A stretch of 32,194 nucleotides of DNA from an uncultured Saprospiraceae bacterium (GCA_938028705.1 CALIZI010000008.1:1-32194), one strand, 5' to 3'. Counted from the first letter of the stretch, positions 14,471 to 22,973 are shown. A program made the numbers and translations. The notes: generated by a model from the letters alone, not told the origin.

Positions 14471-16936
14471 CTATCGTTTTAAACCTGAGGAAATACCATT
14501 ATTGATATTCCAGCACGATTTGTCGGAGCCATTGATGTCTCCATTCAAATTAAAATCTGCTATACTATATATGCCAAAGATACCGTTGTCATCTGACCAC
14601 AATCCTTTGTCTGCACCATTGATGTCAAAGCCATCGGCAGAGTGGTTACTTTCTCCGGTAAATAATGCCCACACACCCGGCTGTACTTCCTTTTGTCCAT
14701 TCAGGCTTGGTGCATAAGAATTTTCGGAGGTAAAATCGTATATCGCTACTCTATTGCTTACGGTGACAGGACTCGCACTCATCGCACCAATATGATTTCT
14801 ATGCTCAATGACGACATAAAAACTCTGCGGGTCACTAGCCGTCAAGGGGCAGGCAGCCGGAAATACAACCGTTCCATTGTCCATGAGCAGGGCAGCCGCT
14901 CGTCTGAAAGTAGTGCTTGCGTTGGGTGCAGTACGTAGTGAGACAAGTATCCAATCCACAACTTTTGCGCTATGTATGGCTTCTATATTATCATAATCAC
15001 TATCCGACCAAGATGCACCTTCCGAACCAAAGTACCGCCAAGGCTCCGTATTATAAGGTTGCCCTGACGGAGTAGGCATAGATACCTGACTTACAGGAGT
15101 TTGTCCGGGCAAAACACCTAAGTCGGTATTCAAGTTTGTTCGCATCATATTGAGGTATTGTCCGGGAAAAGCAAGGTTGGTCAAGGCACCTTCCATGAAC
15201 ACGCTCAATTGTAAATCAACACAACCATCGTCGGTACTCGCGTACTGCGCCGGACTCCATTGTGCATTGAGATTGGTGCAAGTGGTCTGTATATTTATCT
15301 GATAATTGGTACCGGATTGGAGGTTGGACAAAGTAAAACTATTTGTTGACGAATTAAAATTATTACCAATAGAAGTGCCTGCCTGATTGAAGGCAAGATT
15401 ATATCCGGTGACGGGTCCGGCGGGAACTGCCCAACTAATATCCATACTGTTTTCAGTAATATTAGCAAAGGTAAATGCACTGATAGGCGGACAATTTTGT
15501 GTACCCGAAGTCGTAAATGTATAGCTGGGTGTAGTCGCCGGATCATTGCTACACATTACAGTTAATTTGAACTCGTAAGTAGTTCCTGAATAGAGGTTTG
15601 TCAGGTTTGTACTTGCAGAAGTGGTGTTCATGCTCGACCATGTACCTATACCTTGCGGACGATATTCGACCTGATAATTTGTTGCGCCACCAAGGGCAGT
15701 CCAACTTAGCTCTACGGAAGTTTCGGAATTACTGTTGACTTGAAATGAAGTCGGTAAATTGCAAGTCGCTATGGATGTAAAACTGACATTGACCCACTGC
15801 GAAAATTCTGTTTCAGCACATTTTGAACGTACACTAAATTCATAAGTATTGCCTTCTGTAAAGCCATTAAAACTAATAGGATTGATGAGCGTTCCATTGT
15901 AATAATTCCAATTATAACCGGCTAAACGATAGCGCATTTCTTCCTCTATTACTCCCTGTCCCGATGTCCATGAAAGTTGAACGGAACTGCCTGTGATATT
16001 TCCTGCGCTCAGGTTGGTGGGTTCAGCACAATTCGGAGAAGGGCAATTCAGATAGCTACGTGAAACGGCATAAAAATTCATTCTGGCTCGTTGTTGAGGT
16101 GTAAAAACCGTTGCACATCCTTGAAAACTATAACTCATGATATTGTCTATCGGTGGATTCGTGTAAGTATTTCCACTACAGCTAGCGGTAGCTGTGCTTG
16201 TGTAAACACAAGTTAGCGGATGAACGCCAACAGAGAGATTCGGGTCGGCATTGGTATCACAAAGTTGGTCGCCTGCCGCATCACAATTATAACAGGTATC
16301 ATTAGTATTTCTCGTAATTGCCTCTTCTCCATAGCGCGTATCATGTGTATGCAATAAGCCGAAATAATGTCCCATTTCATGTGCCATAGTATTGCCTGAT
16401 GTAGCACAAGAATTTCGCATCATGATAATATCAGGACCATTAGGGGTATAAGCATAACCACAAACATCATTGAATGAGTCATTGGACGGTACTTTTACCG
16501 TATTAAAAAAATAAATATTGATAGAGCCGTCAGTGTTGTAAATATTTGAAAGTATATCTTCTTGTGTTGATACATAATCGTAATAAGTATCGTCAGCAAT
16601 GTAGTTAATCGGCGCACATTGATAAAACTCAAATCCTGTTTCGGCAAAATCGCTGTTGAGTTGAATTAATATTTGGTTAATTTGATTGGCGTTTAATCCA
16701 CCTGTACCGTCCGAACGCTGCCCGACATGTATCTGAACCGGAAATTGATAATTCGGTAAGTTCTTTAAATGAGTATGTTGGCGGATAAAGGCATTGGTCT
16801 CTGCCAGATTTGCTGCTAAAAACGCCATATCTTCGTCAGAAAGTTGAGTGCCGCAGGCGGCTTGTCCGAAGGTGGATGTAAAAGGGATTGCAAACACAAA
16901 AAGTACGAGTATGATTTGATAAAAACGGGATGCCAT
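14471..16936 (-). CDS. secreted M43 pappalysin-like metalloprotease with Fn3 domains
   Basis: 821 residues. The signal peptide (residues 1-25) ends TSTFGQA. The catalytic domain, about 60-300, has HEMGHYFGLLH (His186, Glu187, His190, His196), the extended zinc motif HExxHxxGxxH, and a Met-turn at NIMSYS (Met267). Paired Cys in the TCYNCDAAGDQLCD segment are typical of family M43. Three fibronectin type III domains follow (about 303-390, 391-477, 483-570). A beta-rich region comes next, then a C-terminal dockerin-like module (about 763-821) with FDINGADKGLW and DFNLNGDINGSDKSCW, which look like two Ca-binding loops. No standard type IX secretion tail is apparent beyond this module. Likely an exported protease with protein- or polysaccharide-binding modules. 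It stands alone and converges on the acetyltransferase gene. Confidence 0.9.
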   Translation of the reverse strand: MASRFYQIILVLFVFAIPFTSTFGQAACGTQLSDEDMAFLAANLAETNAFIRQHTHLKNLPNYQFPVQIHVGQRSDGTGGLNANQINQILIQLNSDFAETGFEFYQCAPINYIADDTYYDYVSTQEDILSNIYNTDGSINIYFFNTVKVPSNDSFNDVCGYAYTPNGPDIIMMRNSCATSGNTMAHEMGHYFGLLHTHDTRYGEEAITRNTNDTCYNCDAAGDQLCDTNADPNLSVGVHPLTCVYTSTATASCSGNTYTNPPIDNIMSYSFQGCATVFTPQQRARMNFYAVSRSYLNCPSPNCAEPTNLSAGNITGSSVQLSWTSGQGVIEEEMRYRLAGYNWNYYNGTLINPISFNGFTEGNTYEFSVRSKCAETEFSQWVNVSFTSIATCNLPTSFQVNSNSETSVELSWTALGGATNYQVEYRPQGIGTWSSMNTTSASTNLTNLYSGTTYEFKLTVMCSNDPATTPSYTFTTSGTQNCPPISAFTFANITENSMDISWAVPAGPVTGYNLAFNQAGTSIGNNFNSSTNSFTLSNLQSGTNYQINIQTTCTNLNAQWSPAQYASTDDGCVDLQLSVFMEGALTNLAFPGQYLNMMRTNLNTDLGVLPGQTPVSQVSMPTPSGQPYNTEPWRYFGSEGASWSDSDYDNIEAIHSAKVVDWILVSLRTAPNASTTFRRAAALLMDNGTVVFPAACPLTASDPQSFYVVIEHRNHIGAMSASPVTVSNRVAIYDFTSENSYAPSLNGQKEVQPGVWALFTGESNHSADGFDINGADKGLWSDDNGIFGIYSIADFNLNGDINGSDKSCWNINNGISSGLKR

Positions 16937-17246
16937 AATATGTTGCGTTGTTTGATAAAATCCTGAGACTTGGTTGGTCGGGTTTCGGGTTAGTGAATTA
17001 ATTTACTGATTATCAAATGATAAAATAAATTTTTTATTTTTAATACTTAATGAAATTGATAATACATTTATTGCAATGTACTACATCACTTCATTTCAAA
17101 TTAAAAATAAGCAACATGTATTGTGACACTGTATTAACAATAATACTTGTGTTAAACTTTGAATATGTTATGCTAAAAACGGCTTTGTTGTATCAGTTGA
17201 TTGGTGAGTTTGTTAGTGGGATTAATAATATTTACATTTTCATTAT
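16937..17246. other. intergenic DNA, nothing recognised
   Basis: AT-rich sequence upstream of the metalloprotease gene. No consensus promoter, RNA or repeat shared with the rest of the window was seen. Confidence 0.5.
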
Positions 17247-17467
17247 TTAACTTGACAATGTCATGCTCGATTTTTATTTAATATAGTTGGCATTTTGCTC
17301 TTGAATTTGGGTTAAAACTCGTCTGACATTTAAACATTGCTGGAAAAATATGACATTATCGGTGAATTTTGAAAATGTCAGACGAGTTTTAACCCAAATT
17401 CGGAAAAAATATCTCATGTTAAACACAAACATATTTTTATTTTCAAAACATGATATTATCAAGTTAA
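17247..17467 (-). mobile_element. F1 element, copy A (221 bp)
   Basis: The termini are TTAACTTGACAATGTCATG and the inverted TTAACTTGATAATATCATG. A central inverted repeat has arms of about 29 bases at 17303-17331 and 17373-17401, with a 40-bp loop. It is the same element as 25809-26029 in opposite orientation and the same length. Both copies contain a 62-codon open frame, but the two frames differ by about 13 amino-acid changes and only about 3 silent ones, so the frame is not under protein-level selection. Confidence 0.85.
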
Positions 17468-17490
17468 AAATAATATTATAAATAATCTAC

Positions 17491-17796
17491 TGGACTTTGG
17501 ATATTGGGGAATTAGGAAATTCGGTATTAATAAATCGCTTATTATAAAATAATTATAAAATTAAATTAATTAAATATTTTTCATCTTAATGAAAATAAAA
17601 TAACTGATAATCAATTCCTTACGATTTAAAACCGAATTTCCCAATTTCCTAATTCCCAAAATGTCGGCTACCCGTCTAACGTTGGACAGTTTGATAATCA
17701 GTGAGTTACAAAGCTATTGAAATTCAGGTTATTATGATAACTATGAACTATGAACTGTCCAACCATGAACTGGTAGCCAAAATGTCCAAAGTCCAA
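17491..17796. mobile_element. F2 element, copy 3, carrying a nested insertion
   Basis: The left end is TGGACTTTGGATATTGGGGA; the right end is CCAAAGTCCAA at 17786-17796. The inner stretches AAACCGAATTTCCCAATTTC and ATTAGGAAATTCGG match the other F2 copies. A 113-bp foreign piece (17666-17778) splits the right end. The flanks show no clear duplication. The right end lies 11 bp from the lptE stop codon. Confidence 0.7.
17666..17778. mobile_element. nested 113-bp element with 8-bp duplication
   Basis: The ends GGCTACC...GTTGGACAGTT and, on the other strand, GGCTACC...GTTGGACAGTT are inverted, with the middle of the arm diverged. The flanks AAAATGTC at 17658-17665 and 17779-17786 are identical. 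Taking out the element and one copy restores the uninterrupted F2 end CCAAAATGTCCAAAGTCC seen in the other copies. Confidence 0.75.
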
Positions 17797-17807
17797 TGTT
17801 CAAGCAA

Positions 17808-18296
17808 TCACCAATTATTAAATGCTTTATTAAAAATATCTTCTACGAGTTGGTCATTAATGAGTTGTATGAGGTTATCTTGTATGGAAGTAAGGTCTTG
17901 ATCATTACCATATTCTTCAAAGCGATTAAATTTTTGTGTCCAGTTATCTTCTTCATTCATAAGGCTGACGTAATTAACTGATACAGAGATTTCAAGGCGA
18001 TTGCGCTCGGCAACTTCGTCGGGGCGGGCAGCTACGGGGCTGATGCGATATTCGGTAATGGCTCCCGAAAATTGGACATCGGCATTGGCGGTAGTGAGGT
18101 TGAGCCGCGATTCATTAAGAATTTTATTTCTCAGGTCTTCGGTGAATATCTGATCAATATTTGGAGGGGCATTCAAAGCCTGTACCTCAAAAGTGCTGAT
18201 AGAAAATGTATTGACTTCCGGTGCTATACTAATGCCTTTAAAGGAATAACAACCTGTAAATGTGACGAATATAAATACACTTATAATTGTTTTCAT
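17808..18296 (-). CDS. lptE: LptE-family LPS-assembly lipoprotein
   Basis: 162 residues. The signal sequence ends in Gly-Cys16 followed by YSFKGISI, the typical start of the Bacteroidota LptE family (lipoprotein that plugs the LptD outer-membrane translocon for lipopolysaccharide). Further marks are TFSISTFEV, TEDLRNKIL, ADVQFSGAITEYRISPVA, and RLEISVSVNYV...WTQKFNRFEEY. The length is normal. It lies directly downstream of the sigma-54 activator, the usual gene order in this phylum, separated only by an 8-bp tandem repeat array. The 3' end abuts F2 copy 3; the TPR/secG genes expected next in many relatives do not follow here. Confidence 0.85.
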   Translation of the reverse strand: MKTIISVFIFVTFTGCYSFKGISIAPEVNTFSISTFEVQALNAPPNIDQIFTEDLRNKILNESRLNLTTANADVQFSGAITEYRISPVAARPDEVAERNRLEISVSVNYVSLMNEEDNWTQKFNRFEEYGNDQDLTSIQDNLIQLINDQLVEDIFNKAFNNW

Positions 18297-18348
18297 GTGT
18301 TGATGTGTTGATGTGTTGAAGTGTTGATGTGTTGATGTGTTGATGTGT
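18297..18348. repeat. 8-bp tandem repeat (GTGTTGAT x6)
   Basis: Six units of GTGTTGAT (the third reads GTGTTGAA) plus half a unit lie in the 75-bp gap between the sigma-54 activator stop and the lptE start, beginning right next to the lptE ATG. A length change here would alter spacing in the lptE leader. Confidence 0.9.
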
Positions 18349-18371
18349 ACACGTTAAAACATCAGCACGTA

Positions 18372-19646
18372 TTATTCGATATTATATTGTTTAATTTTTC
18401 GGTACAAAGTTCGTTCCGAAATGCCCAAGTCCGTAGCGGCATCTTTGCGTTTGTTGCGGTGTTTGATAAGTGCTTTTTTGATGAGTTCTTTTTCCATATC
18501 TTCCAAAGAGAGTGATTCTTCTACCTGAATGACGTTGGAAGGCGGTGGAGTTCTGGATTCGGTTGGATAACGTTGTGGCAAGTCATTATCGTAAATTTGT
18601 TCATTGTCGGAAACAGGAAAAGACGGTGTGGACGGCGGATAAAAATTACCGCCGGATTCACTATCTTTTATAGCTTTTAGCGAGGCTTGCGATTTCAAAT
18701 CCGGCACACGTAAGTTATTGGAATTGATGAGGTTAAAGACGAGCGATTTGAGGTCATTCATATCATTTTTCATGTCAAATAAGAGTTTGTACATGATTTC
18801 TCGCTCTTGCATATTTTCTCCGCTACCGTTTTCTTTACTGATAACGGCAGGTAAATGTCGTTTCCGCGCATCGGGGATAAATCGCAGGATTTCATTCGCG
18901 CCGACGATTCTATCTTCCGATAAAACAGAAACCTGTTCGGCGATATTTTTCAACTCGCGGATATTGCCGTACCAAGCGTAATTTTCTAAAATCTGTCGCG
19001 CTTCTTCATCCAAACGGACGACCTCTCCTTTATATTTTTCTGCAAAATCGACTGCGAATTTTCGGAACAATAAATAAATATCTTCGGGTCGCTCGCGCAA
19101 AGGCGGCACGTTAATCGGTACGGTATTGAGTCGATAATAAAGGTCTTCCCGAAATTTGCCGGATTGCATCTTATCAATCAAGGCAGCATTGGTGGCAGCG
19201 ACTACACGTACATCGGTCTTATACACCTTCGACGAACCCACTCGCATAAACTCGCCCGACTCCAATATCCGCAACAGAAACGCCTGAGTATCAAGGGGCA
19301 TTTCGCCAATTTCATCCAAAAAAATCGTACCGCCATCAACGGTTTCAAAGTAGCCTTTGCGGTCGCTCGTCGCACCTGTAAACGCACCTTTATCGTGTCC
19401 GAAAAGTTCGGAATTTATCGTGCCTTCGGGTATCGCACCTGTATTGACAGCGATAAATTTGTTGTGTTTTCGAGGGCTGAGTGAATGGATTATTTTGGAG
19501 AATACTTCCTTCCCTACTCCACTTTCTCCCGTAATCAAGACTGACAAATCGGTAGGCGCGACACGCACCGCCGTTGACAGCGCACTTTCCAATGCTACCG
19601 AACTACCGATTATGCCAAATCTTTGTTTTATGCTTTGTAAATTCAT
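18372..19646 (-). CDS. sigma-54-dependent transcriptional activator
   Basis: 424 residues. The AAA+ domain starts at once, without a receiver or sensor domain: Walker A GESGVGKE (40-47), the sigma-54-contacting loop GAFTGA (87-92), Walker B TIFLDEIGEM (107-116), the sensor segment VRVVAATN, and the arginine-finger region FREDLYYRLN. A Pro-rich linker (about 330-380) leads to a C-terminal Fis-type helix-turn-helix (AATDLGISERTLYRKIKQYN). The lack of a sensory domain suggests constitutive activity or control by level or partner. It sits upstream of lptE, the standard Bacteroidota arrangement, but its usual upstream neighbour miaB is about 4.5 kb away. A TACATTTG box at 19669-19676 is a possible own promoter. 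Confidence 0.9.
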   Translation of the reverse strand: MNLQSIKQRFGIIGSSVALESALSTAVRVAPTDLSVLITGESGVGKEVFSKIIHSLSPRKHNKFIAVNTGAIPEGTINSELFGHDKGAFTGATSDRKGYFETVDGGTIFLDEIGEMPLDTQAFLLRILESGEFMRVGSSKVYKTDVRVVAATNAALIDKMQSGKFREDLYYRLNTVPINVPPLRERPEDIYLLFRKFAVDFAEKYKGEVVRLDEEARQILENYAWYGNIRELKNIAEQVSVLSEDRIVGANEILRFIPDARKRHLPAVISKENGSGENMQEREIMYKLLFDMKNDMNDLKSLVFNLINSNNLRVPDLKSQASLKAIKDSESGGNFYPPSTPSFPVSDNEQIYDNDLPQRYPTESRTPPPSNVIQVEESLSLEDMEKELIKKALIKHRNKRKDAATDLGISERTLYRKIKQYNIE

Positions 19647-19656
19647 GTTTAATTTG

Positions 19657-19832
19657 AATGTAAAATATCAAATGTAAAATGTAAAATGTAAAAGTTGTAG
19701 GACGCGAGTGAACGCGAGACACTTTTGTATTTTATTGGTTTTCAGATTTTTAAAAATAAAAAAAGTGAAAATATTTTATGTACTACAAGCACTTTTACAT
19801 TTTACATTTATTATTTTACATTTTACATTTAA
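19657..19832. repeat. inverted arrays of ATGTAAA heptamers
   Basis: ATGTAAA-type heptamers at 19657-19693 are mirrored by TTTACAT arrays at 19791-19832. The inner arms GTAAAAGTTGTAG and CTACAAGCACTTTTAC also pair. The whole can fold into one long hairpin. The right edge contains the stop codon of the dual-OB gene. On the minus strand, one array unit forms TACATTTG (19676-19669), a match to the -7 promoter box 22 bp upstream of the sigma-54 activator start. Confidence 0.7.
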
Positions 19833-20470
19833 TAAATTATCGTTCCCACTAATTTGTAATACGCATCATTGAACGGAACGCTGATAGACAACACGACATA
19901 TACGCTCGGGATGCCGTCTAATAATTTGTTGTTTAGGGTATATTTGAGTAAAAAATCGGGGTCGGTGATGGGGAAATTATACCACTCGCCGCGATAGTGA
20001 AAATTGAAGCGAAGTTGGGGGCGTTTGTATTCTTGTCTGTTTTTTTCTCTGATTTGAAAGCGGTTGATTTTCAAGAACATCAATGAATAGCCCACCTCTT
20101 CAATTGTTTCCTTTGCTATCCTATTTCCTGTACTTCCAAATATATTTGTGAAGGCTTCATTATCGCAAATTTCATCTAAAATATTGCGCTCTAATTTGCC
20201 TAAAATTCGTATCGAATCTTTGTCAAAAGTCGTATTTTCGGGTTGATAACCCGTTTCGCAAACATCGGCATTATCAATTTCAATAATATCTAAAATCATC
20301 GCTTCGGCGCACAAATAATTGGGTACTTGTCCGAATGTAGTGGCACAAACGGGTCTTATCCAACGCGGTCTGCCGTTGATTCTGAGTGGGCGGTTTTGGT
20401 CGTCCAATTGGATACCTGCCAAGCATTTTCCGCCTTCCTTATAGGAATTTGCCAAGCATAAAAGTTTCAT
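19829..20470 (-). CDS. dual OB domain-containing protein
   Basis: 213 residues, cytosolic. The N-terminus MKLLCLANSYKEGGKCLAG leads into GRPRWIRPV, the typical opening of the dual-OB family, whose two beta-barrels are proposed to bind nucleic acid or nucleotides in defence-type loci. A second barrel follows from about residue 95, ending in a long strand-rich segment (YVVLSISVPF, YKLVGTIIY). No catalytic residues are evident. It is the last gene of an accessory island whose neighbours include two DUF488 proteins; joint function is inferred from position only. Family recognised from the N-terminal motif; moderately sure. Confidence 0.65.
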   Translation of the reverse strand: MKLLCLANSYKEGGKCLAGIQLDDQNRPLRINGRPRWIRPVCATTFGQVPNYLCAEAMILDIIEIDNADVCETGYQPENTTFDKDSIRILGKLERNILDEICDNEAFTNIFGSTGNRIAKETIEEVGYSLMFLKINRFQIREKNRQEYKRPQLRFNFHYRGEWYNFPITDPDFLLKYTLNNKLLDGIPSVYVVLSISVPFNDAYYKLVGTIIY

Positions 20471-20479
20471 GGTTGCATT

Positions 20480-20542
20480 GTACAGGCGACTTCAGTCGCC
20501 CTGTTGAGTTTGCTGACACATGGCGACTGAAGTCGCCTGTAC
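20480..20542. repeat. 21-bp perfect inverted repeat between island genes
   Basis: Arms 20480-20500 and 20522-20542 are perfect complements with a 21-nt spacer. Each arm itself contains the near-palindrome GGCGACTTCAGTCGCC. A variant, GGCGATTTCAATCGCC, is at 31959-31974; its two changes keep the pairing. It may work as a hairpin terminator or be a small repeat. Confidence 0.85.
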
Positions 20543-20545
20543 GGG

Positions 20546-20986
20546 TCATTTCAAGTGAATAATTTCAACATCGTTGTTAGCGACTTTGAGGTATTCGGCG
20601 AGGAGTCTGCGGTGGCATTTTTCTACGGTATGTTCGCTGCACAAGAGGCAGTTTTGGTGTAGTTTTTCGATGTCCACCTTCTTTTTTACTTTTCTAATAT
20701 CCAATAAATTCAAATACTCATTTTCGTACTCCTCCCAAGTCATATTTTTTTTGCGGTATTTGGATAATAGTTCTTTTGTCGGGGCAAAATCCAACTCGTG
20801 TTCATAGTTGATATTTCCGATTTTTTTGGCAAAAAAAGCCAAGTCATCTGCCTTCGCATAGCCCGATAATTGTGAGGTATTATTGACGCGCGTATCCACG
20901 ATTTTTTTGACCTTATTTTTAGTCAATAAATCGAAAAATGTTTGGGCGTTTTTTTTAGTGAATCCTATCGTGAATAGCTTTATCAT
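20546..20986 (-). CDS. DUF488 family protein, short form
   Basis: 146 residues. Family marks: start KLFTIGFTKKN, VDTRVNN (about 31-37), and near the C-terminus LLCSE...KCHRRLLAEYL with the conserved Cys and His. DUF488 proteins are compact alpha/beta folds found near DNA-modification and repair genes; a nucleic-acid-related enzymatic role is suspected but not settled. It lies between the dual-OB gene (75-bp gap) and the ATPase gene (74-bp gap), each gap holding a different perfect palindrome. A second, longer DUF488 gene lies at 22332-22967; the two are clearly diverged. Confidence 0.85.
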   Translation of the reverse strand: MIKLFTIGFTKKNAQTFFDLLTKNKVKKIVDTRVNNTSQLSGYAKADDLAFFAKKIGNINYEHELDFAPTKELLSKYRKKNMTWEEYENEYLNLLDIRKVKKKVDIEKLHQNCLLCSEHTVEKCHRRLLAEYLKVANNDVEIIHLK

Positions 20987-21003
20987 GGTGATTTGTGATT
21001 GCC

Positions 21004-21043
21004 CGTAACGTAGAGAAAATTCATGAATTTTCTCTACGTTACG
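21004..21043. repeat. 40-bp perfect palindrome
   Basis: Two 20-base arms without a loop (centre ATTCATGAAT, ends CGTAACG/CGTTACG) lie between the stop of the ATPase gene and the start of the short DUF488 gene. It may serve as a terminator for the ATPase gene or be a repeat unit. No other copy was seen in this window. Confidence 0.9.
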
Positions 21044-21060
21044 CTAGGGTGCGTTACGTA

Positions 21061-22215
21061 TTAATAATTTTCATCTTTCTCCTCCAACCAATTATGAAAA
21101 TTTGTGGGTGTTATGACTTCAAATTGGGCATCGGGGTAGGCATTTTTCCAAGCCACGGGTACTTTACTTTTTCGTTTTTCATTCCATTTAAATTCATAAG
21201 CATACAAACTACCACCTCTGTCCTCTACCCAATCAATTTCCTGTTGGTCATAAGTTCTCCAAAAATAATTATAGACCAACGTTCCTCTGTAAAATTGCTT
21301 TTTTTTGCGCTCGCTTACTACATAATTTTCCCATAATTGCCCAATATCATTTCGGAGGTCTATAGGGTTAAGGTTTCTAATAATAGCATTTCGGATGCCG
21401 TTGTCATAAAAGTACCATTTACTATTTTTGACCACTTCTTTTCGGAGATTTCGACTAAATCCTTTGAGTTTAAAAATGATAAATACTTTTGAAAGTAAGT
21501 CCAAATATTTCTCTACAGTGTTTCTACTTAATCCTAATTTATTTGACAATTCGTTATAAGACACTTCGCTACCTACTTGAAAAGCAATGAGTTGTAGTAA
21601 TTTTAATATTTTTTCAGAGTTGTTAATATCTTCAAAAACTAAAATATCTTTGAGTAAATAAGCATTGAGCATTTCCTGAAGATATTGAGCTTTTTCTGCA
21701 TTTGTATCAATATGAATTAATTCGGGATAACTACCGAATATCAAGCGATGTCGGAGGTTTTGCTGCCTTTCAATTACCGTTTCCCTTTGTTTGTACTCCA
21801 ACTCAGAAAAAGGAAATAAGTGATAAGTTTTTTTCCTTCCGGTCAAAGGTTCGCCCGTATATTTCATAATATCAAATGCCGACGAACCCGTTGCTACAAT
21901 TTCTAAACCCTTGATGCTATCCACCATGAGTTTTAGGATTTTACCGATTTCAGGTATTTTTTGTGCCTCATCAATAATCAGTAATTTTTTGCCTTCCAAG
22001 AGACTTTCATAATGTGTCACACTTCTTTGTTGAAGGACTTGTGTAGCCAAAACATCCTCACCATTCAAAAATATATGAGGTTTATCTATCTCTTTTATTA
22101 TTTTTTCAAGTAACACCGTCTTCCCTACACGTCTTGGTCCGAGTAAAACAACGACTTTGTTGGGTTGAAGGGCTGTTTTTAATCTATTTTCTATGTATCG
22201 GTCTAAAATTAGCAT
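21061..22215 (-). CDS. AAA ATPase with DUF4143 nuclease-like domain
   Basis: 384 residues. Walker A GPRRVGKT (26-33), Walker B LLIIDEAQ (78-85) and sensor VATGSSAFD (117-125) mark the AAA_14 ATPase domain. A winged-helix segment follows at about 229-257 (SYNELSNKLGLSRNTVEKYL). The C-terminal DUF4143 part has EIDWV...YAYEFKW (about 330-350), the D...ExK arrangement of the PD-(D/E)XK nuclease fold. Such ATPases are abundant in Bacteroidota and archaea, often as lone, mobile genes; their function is not established. Three evenly spaced palindromes lie directly upstream (22225-22315). The helix-turn-helix makes self-regulation through them a reasonable hypothesis. Confidence 0.9.
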   Translation of the reverse strand: MLILDRYIENRLKTALQPNKVVVLLGPRRVGKTVLLEKIIKEIDKPHIFLNGEDVLATQVLQQRSVTHYESLLEGKKLLIIDEAQKIPEIGKILKLMVDSIKGLEIVATGSSAFDIMKYTGEPLTGRKKTYHLFPFSELEYKQRETVIERQQNLRHRLIFGSYPELIHIDTNAEKAQYLQEMLNAYLLKDILVFEDINNSEKILKLLQLIAFQVGSEVSYNELSNKLGLSRNTVEKYLDLLSKVFIIFKLKGFSRNLRKEVVKNSKWYFYDNGIRNAIIRNLNPIDLRNDIGQLWENYVVSERKKKQFYRGTLVYNYFWRTYDQQEIDWVEDRGGSLYAYEFKWNEKRKSKVPVAWKNAYPDAQFEVITPTNFHNWLEEKDENY

Positions 22216-22224
22216 AATTCGTCT

Positions 22225-22315
22225 TTATTGAACGAATTTAGCTAAATTCGTTCAATAATTCAATGAATTTAGCTAAATTAGAGAAATAAAATTAACGAAT
22301 TTAGCTAAATTCGTT
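22225..22315. promoter_or_regulatory. three phased palindromes upstream of the ATPase gene
   Basis: All share AATTTAGCTAAATT at the centre: 22225-22258 (34 bp, perfect), 22266-22279 (14-bp core) and 22294-22315 (22 bp, perfect). Their centres are 31 and 32 bp apart, about three DNA turns, so they face the same side of the helix. They start 10 bp upstream of the ATG of the ATPase gene. The repeated, phased form is typical of an operator; the alternative is a hairpin repeat after the upstream DUF488 gene. Confidence 0.6.
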
Positions 22316-22331
22316 CAATGGAAAATCTGAA

Positions 22332-22967
22332 TTACCAATTTTCACTATTTTCTTCCTTCATTTCTACCTTCCAACCAATCTCTTTATTATGCAATTTATA
22401 CGCAGCTTTTAGTTTTGCTACCTCGTCAATATTGGGTTCAAAAAGCGAAGGTTCGGGGAGCTTTTTGGCGTATTTTTTCAATAAATCAGCTTCTAATTCT
22501 GCGTGTGTTTTGAGTGTTTTATCTTTTAAAATATGTTGTACATCAAAGCCGATTTCATCCAAATAATTGGCAATCATCGAAAAGCGATGACATTCTAAGG
22601 GATTCCCTTCCGAACACATCAGCGCAATCCGAAAGCCTTTTGATGCACCAATATCGACCCGTTCTACGCCTTGCTGAAAGGCGAATGTTTTGCGGAATAA
22701 TTCAAAATCCAACTGCCCGTCTGCGTCCAATAACTCCGCCGCTTCGTGCCTTGCACCAAATTCATCTTTGAAGTGCATATAGGTGATGTCGTGGCGAGTC
22801 AGAAAATTTTTTAAAGGCACTTGATTGAATTGCGGATTGTATTTGCTTGCGGGCATACTCCGCACATCTACCACACAATCAATGTTTTGCGACTGTAAGA
22901 GTTCCAGAAAATAATCGGCTTCGTGATTGGAATGACCGACGGTGAATATTTGTTTTTTTTGTTCCAT
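22332..22967 (-). CDS. DUF488 family protein, long form
   Basis: 211 residues. Family marks: IFTVGHSNHEADYFLELL at the start, VVDVRSMPASKYNPQF (about 33-48), LMCSEGNPLECHRFSMIANYL with the conserved Cys/His, and a basic C-terminal extension of about 60 residues missing from the short form at 20546. The family role is probably nucleic-acid related but unproven. It is the third gene of a tight unit: 6 bp separate it from the small Rpn-tail gene, which itself follows the Rpn gene by 1 bp. Co-expression with an Rpn nuclease is therefore likely. Confidence 0.9.
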   Translation of the reverse strand: MEQKKQIFTVGHSNHEADYFLELLQSQNIDCVVDVRSMPASKYNPQFNQVPLKNFLTRHDITYMHFKDEFGARHEAAELLDADGQLDFELFRKTFAFQQGVERVDIGASKGFRIALMCSEGNPLECHRFSMIANYLDEIGFDVQHILKDKTLKTHAELEADLLKKYAKKLPEPSLFEPNIDEVAKLKAAYKLHNKEIGWKVEMKEENSENW

Positions 22968-22973
22968 TACACT

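Noticed and set aside
17050-17250. 66-codon plus-strand frame between the protease gene and F1 copy A
   Set aside because: No recognisable features, AT-driven composition, and no promoter or ribosome-binding site.
17274-17462. 62-codon frame nearly repeated at 25814-26002 (about 79% identical proteins)
   Set aside because: Both lie wholly inside F1 elements and span their hairpins. Between the two copies amino-acid changes outnumber silent ones by about 13 to 3, so there is no sign of selection for a protein.
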